From Spongiihabitans sp963422685 (lineage in GTDB: Bacteria; Pseudomonadota; Gammaproteobacteria; Arenicellales; Poriferihabitantaceae): a stretch of 64,000 nucleotides of DNA. Shown here piece after piece: positions 62,696-64,000 of this stretch. How positions within the stretch are numbered: position 1 is the stretch's first letter; each line of letters starts with the position of its first letter. The notes beneath the pieces were generated by a model. It did no database searches and was not told the origin of the DNA. It worked only from the letters and a program-made list of their open reading frames with translations. Where the stretch lies: NCBI GenBank assembly GCA_963422685.1, contig OY730442.1, forward strand, positions 1,488,001-1,552,000. The letters run 5' to 3'. The position numbers and the translations under genes were made by a program.

Positions 62696-63685
62696 ATGAT
62701 TGGCCCCCAAACTGAAAAAGACTCACGTATACCGGTTACGGTGGTGACCGGTTTTCTTGGTTCAGGAAAAACCACGCTGATTAACCGCATCCTCTGCAAC
62801 CAGCATGGGCGCAAGGTAGCGGTCATTGTTAACGAATTTGGCGAGGTCAGTATTGACGGTCAATTGATCGTTCAGAATGACCAGGAAGATTTGGTGGAAT
62901 TCAACAATGGCTGCTTATGTTGTACGGTACGAGGCGATTTAATTGATACGCTGGCCAGACTGCAGGAGCGATCAGAACTGGATGCAATTTTGATCGAAAC
63001 CACTGGATTGGCCGATCCTGCGCCAGTCGCGTCCACTTTTTTTCTGGCGGACGAGTTGACCTCGAAAACCCGGCTTGATTCCTTTGTTGCATTGGCCGAC
63101 GCGGTCAATCTTGAACAAAACCTTGCACAAAGTGAAGAGGCCCAGGAGCAGATTGCATTCGCTGATATTATTTTGCTCAACAAAGCCGATCTGGTCTCGA
63201 AAGAGAAGTTGGCCGAGGTAGAGCGCACCATTCGGAAATCCAATCCGTTTGCCAGGGTCTACCATACCGAGCACAGCGAAATTGATATTGGGAAGGTTGT
63301 CGGCGTTGGTGCTTTTGAGCTGGAGGCAAAGTTACAGGTAGACCCAACATTTCTGGATGATCTTGAGCACGAGCATGATCAGGCGGTCGGTTCGTTCGTA
63401 CTGCGGGAAGAACACCCGATAGATATGAATCGGTTCATGCTGTGGTTAACGCCGTTACTGGCAGAACGAGGTGATGATATTTATAGAACGAAGGGAATTT
63501 TTAATGCCCGGGGATTTAAAGATCGCATGGTATTTCAGAGCGTACGGATGTTGACTTCCATGCAACCCGACAGGCCATGGAAGCCAGACGAATCAAGAGT
63601 CACCGAATATGTGGTGATCGGACGCAACCTTGACCGGAAAGAATTTGCCGAAGGACTTGCGAGCTGTGCAGTATCTGGCGCTTAG
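62696..63685 (+). CDS. CobW/COG0523-family metallochaperone GTPase
   Basis: A 329-residue P-loop GTPase: Walker A GFLGSGKTTL (residues 19-28), metal-binding CLCC in NNGCLCCTVRGDL (73-76), ETTGLADPAPV, NKADL (G4) and the C-terminal CobW_C domain (FVLREEHPIDMNRFMLWLTPL, IYRTKGIFNARGF). Members deliver zinc, cobalt or iron to enzymes or insertion machinery. The ATG at 62696 was chosen; the frame is open upstream without a ribosome site. It lies between tubulin-like B and cbtB, so cobalt is the likely metal. Confidence 0.92.
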   Translation: MIGPQTEKDSRIPVTVVTGFLGSGKTTLINRILCNQHGRKVAVIVNEFGEVSIDGQLIVQNDQEDLVEFNNGCLCCTVRGDLIDTLARLQERSELDAILIETTGLADPAPVASTFFLADELTSKTRLDSFVALADAVNLEQNLAQSEEAQEQIAFADIILLNKADLVSKEKLAEVERTIRKSNPFARVYHTEHSEIDIGKVVGVGAFELEAKLQVDPTFLDDLEHEHDQAVGSFVLREEHPIDMNRFMLWLTPLLAERGDDIYRTKGIFNARGFKDRMVFQSVRMLTSMQPDRPWKPDESRVTEYVVIGRNLDRKEFAEGLASCAVSGA

Positions 63686-63731
63686 GGGAAATGATAGCGA
63701 AATCTTTAATCTGGTAATCAAAAAAATTTTC

Positions 63732-63753
63732 AAATCAAACTTAAATCAAACTT
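63732..63753 (+). repeat. Tandem 11-bp repeat before cbtB
   Basis: AAATCAAACTT occurs twice in a row and a third partial copy (AAAC) follows. It lies in the AT-rich spacer between the CobW gene and cbtB, 24 bases before the start codon. It could be slippage-derived or a regulator site. Confidence 0.6.
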
Positions 63754-63776
63754 AAACCTAACAGGAGACATAAAAA

Positions 63777-63974
63777 ATGAGTGCTATACCACAATCAATG
63801 AGTCGATTTGCTCATATTCAAACCATATCGGTACCGTGGTCGAAGGTGATCGGAATAAGCGCCGCAATTTTGACTGGTGTATTCATCATTTACGCGGTTG
63901 GTTTCGCCTCTCCGGAAATTATTCATAATGTTGCGCACGATGGACGTCACGGAATGGCGTTTCCCTGTCACTGA
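63777..63974 (+). CDS. cbtB: Cobalt transporter subunit CbtB
   Basis: A 65-residue single-helix membrane protein (VIGISAAILTGVFIIYAVGFA) with the CbtB hallmark His-rich end HNVAHDGRHGMAFPCH. CbtB with CbtA forms a predicted cobalt uptake system that is often preceded by a B12 riboswitch; none was seen here. An AGGAGA ribosome site precedes the start. It links the tubulin-like/CobW operon to cobalt supply. Confidence 0.9.
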   Translation: MSAIPQSMSRFAHIQTISVPWSKVIGISAAILTGVFIIYAVGFASPEIIHNVAHDGRHGMAFPCH

Positions 63975-63986
63975 GGAATCAGCTTC

Positions 63987-64000
63987 ATGACAGGCGGTTT
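63987..64000 (+). CDS. Start of the next gene (cut by the window; possibly cbtA)
   Basis: An ATG at 63987 follows a GAGGAA ribosome site overlapping the cbtB stop, and only four codons are inside the window. CbtA usually follows CbtB, so this is the likely identity, but the sequence present cannot show it. Confidence 0.35.

Noticed and set aside
1..64000. CRISPR arrays, tRNA and rRNA genes
   Set aside because: No regularly spaced repeats, cloverleaf sequences or rRNA segments were seen on either strand.

Overview
The window looks like a chromosomal segment of a heterotrophic, probably marine gammaproteobacterium. This rests on gene content: bacterial-type hut genes, RmuC, the Xni exonuclease, FolE, malate synthase G, several TRAP transporters and a RutR-like TetR regulator. 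No rRNA or tRNA was seen, so the lineage is inference. Most of the window is a catabolic island for nitrogen-rich compounds (histidine and purines), interrupted by decayed mobile DNA.

Layout. 1-2.6 kb: two broken genes, an aromatic amino-acid lyase relative lacking the MIO triad and an ornithine-cyclodeaminase-family gene. 2.6-8.7 kb: histidine utilisation (hutU, hutI on the minus strand; hutF, hutH on the plus strand). 8.8-13.8 kb: a DctP/DctQ/DctM TRAP transporter whose large permease has a coiled-coil tail of about 330 residues. 14-20 kb: rmuC, a SABATH-type methyltransferase, two tiny genes, xni, folE and a DUF2797 gene. 20.7-23.4 kb: an OmpR-type two-component pair beside a His-rich Spy/CpxP-like protein. 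23.5-44.8 kb: purine catabolism. It holds HIU hydrolase, OHCU decarboxylase, guanine deaminase, xanthine dehydrogenase xdhABC, an 8-oxoguanine-deaminase-like amidohydrolase, a BMP-type purine/nucleoside ABC transporter, a RutR-like regulator, cytochrome-c-fused urate hydroxylase PuuD, allantoinase PuuE, allantoicase and ureidoglycolate lyase. Between guaD and xdhC lies a prophage relic with an IS3-family element inserted in a VapE-like gene. 45-48.9 kb: a frameshifted thioredoxin-like gene, a LysE/ArgO exporter, malate synthase G and a DUF2306-like membrane protein. 49-52.4 kb: a decaying GHKL-ATPase / HNH nuclease / cytosine methyltransferase cassette. 52.4-57.5 kb: a TAXI-TRAP transporter and small genes.

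The purine genes form a nearly complete route: guanine to xanthine (GuaD), urate (Xdh), 5-hydroxyisourate (PuuD), OHCU (HIU hydrolase), allantoin (OHCU decarboxylase), allantoate (PuuE), ureidoglycolate (allantoicase) and glyoxylate plus urea (AllA). Malate synthase G, 1.2 kb further on, can assimilate the glyoxylate. Three copies of a TTGACC-N4-GGTCAA-like palindrome sit before guaD/OHCU, xdhA and the 8-oxoguanine deaminase/ABC transporter divergon. They match the known RutR operator type and fit the RutR-like regulator at 40.5 kb.

The most novel part is 57.8-64 kb. A strong sigma70-type promoter drives a highly structured RNA of about 132 nt ending in a strong intrinsic terminator. It is followed by an orphan FixJ/NarL-type regulator, a GGGTAG/CTACC palindromic array, and an apparent operon of two paralogous tubulin/FtsZ-superfamily-like proteins (G-box GGGVGSG and NGGTGSG) flanking an unrecognised 108-residue protein. 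A CobW-type metallochaperone GTPase and the small cobalt-transport protein CbtB come next. I do not recognise this combination as a described system.
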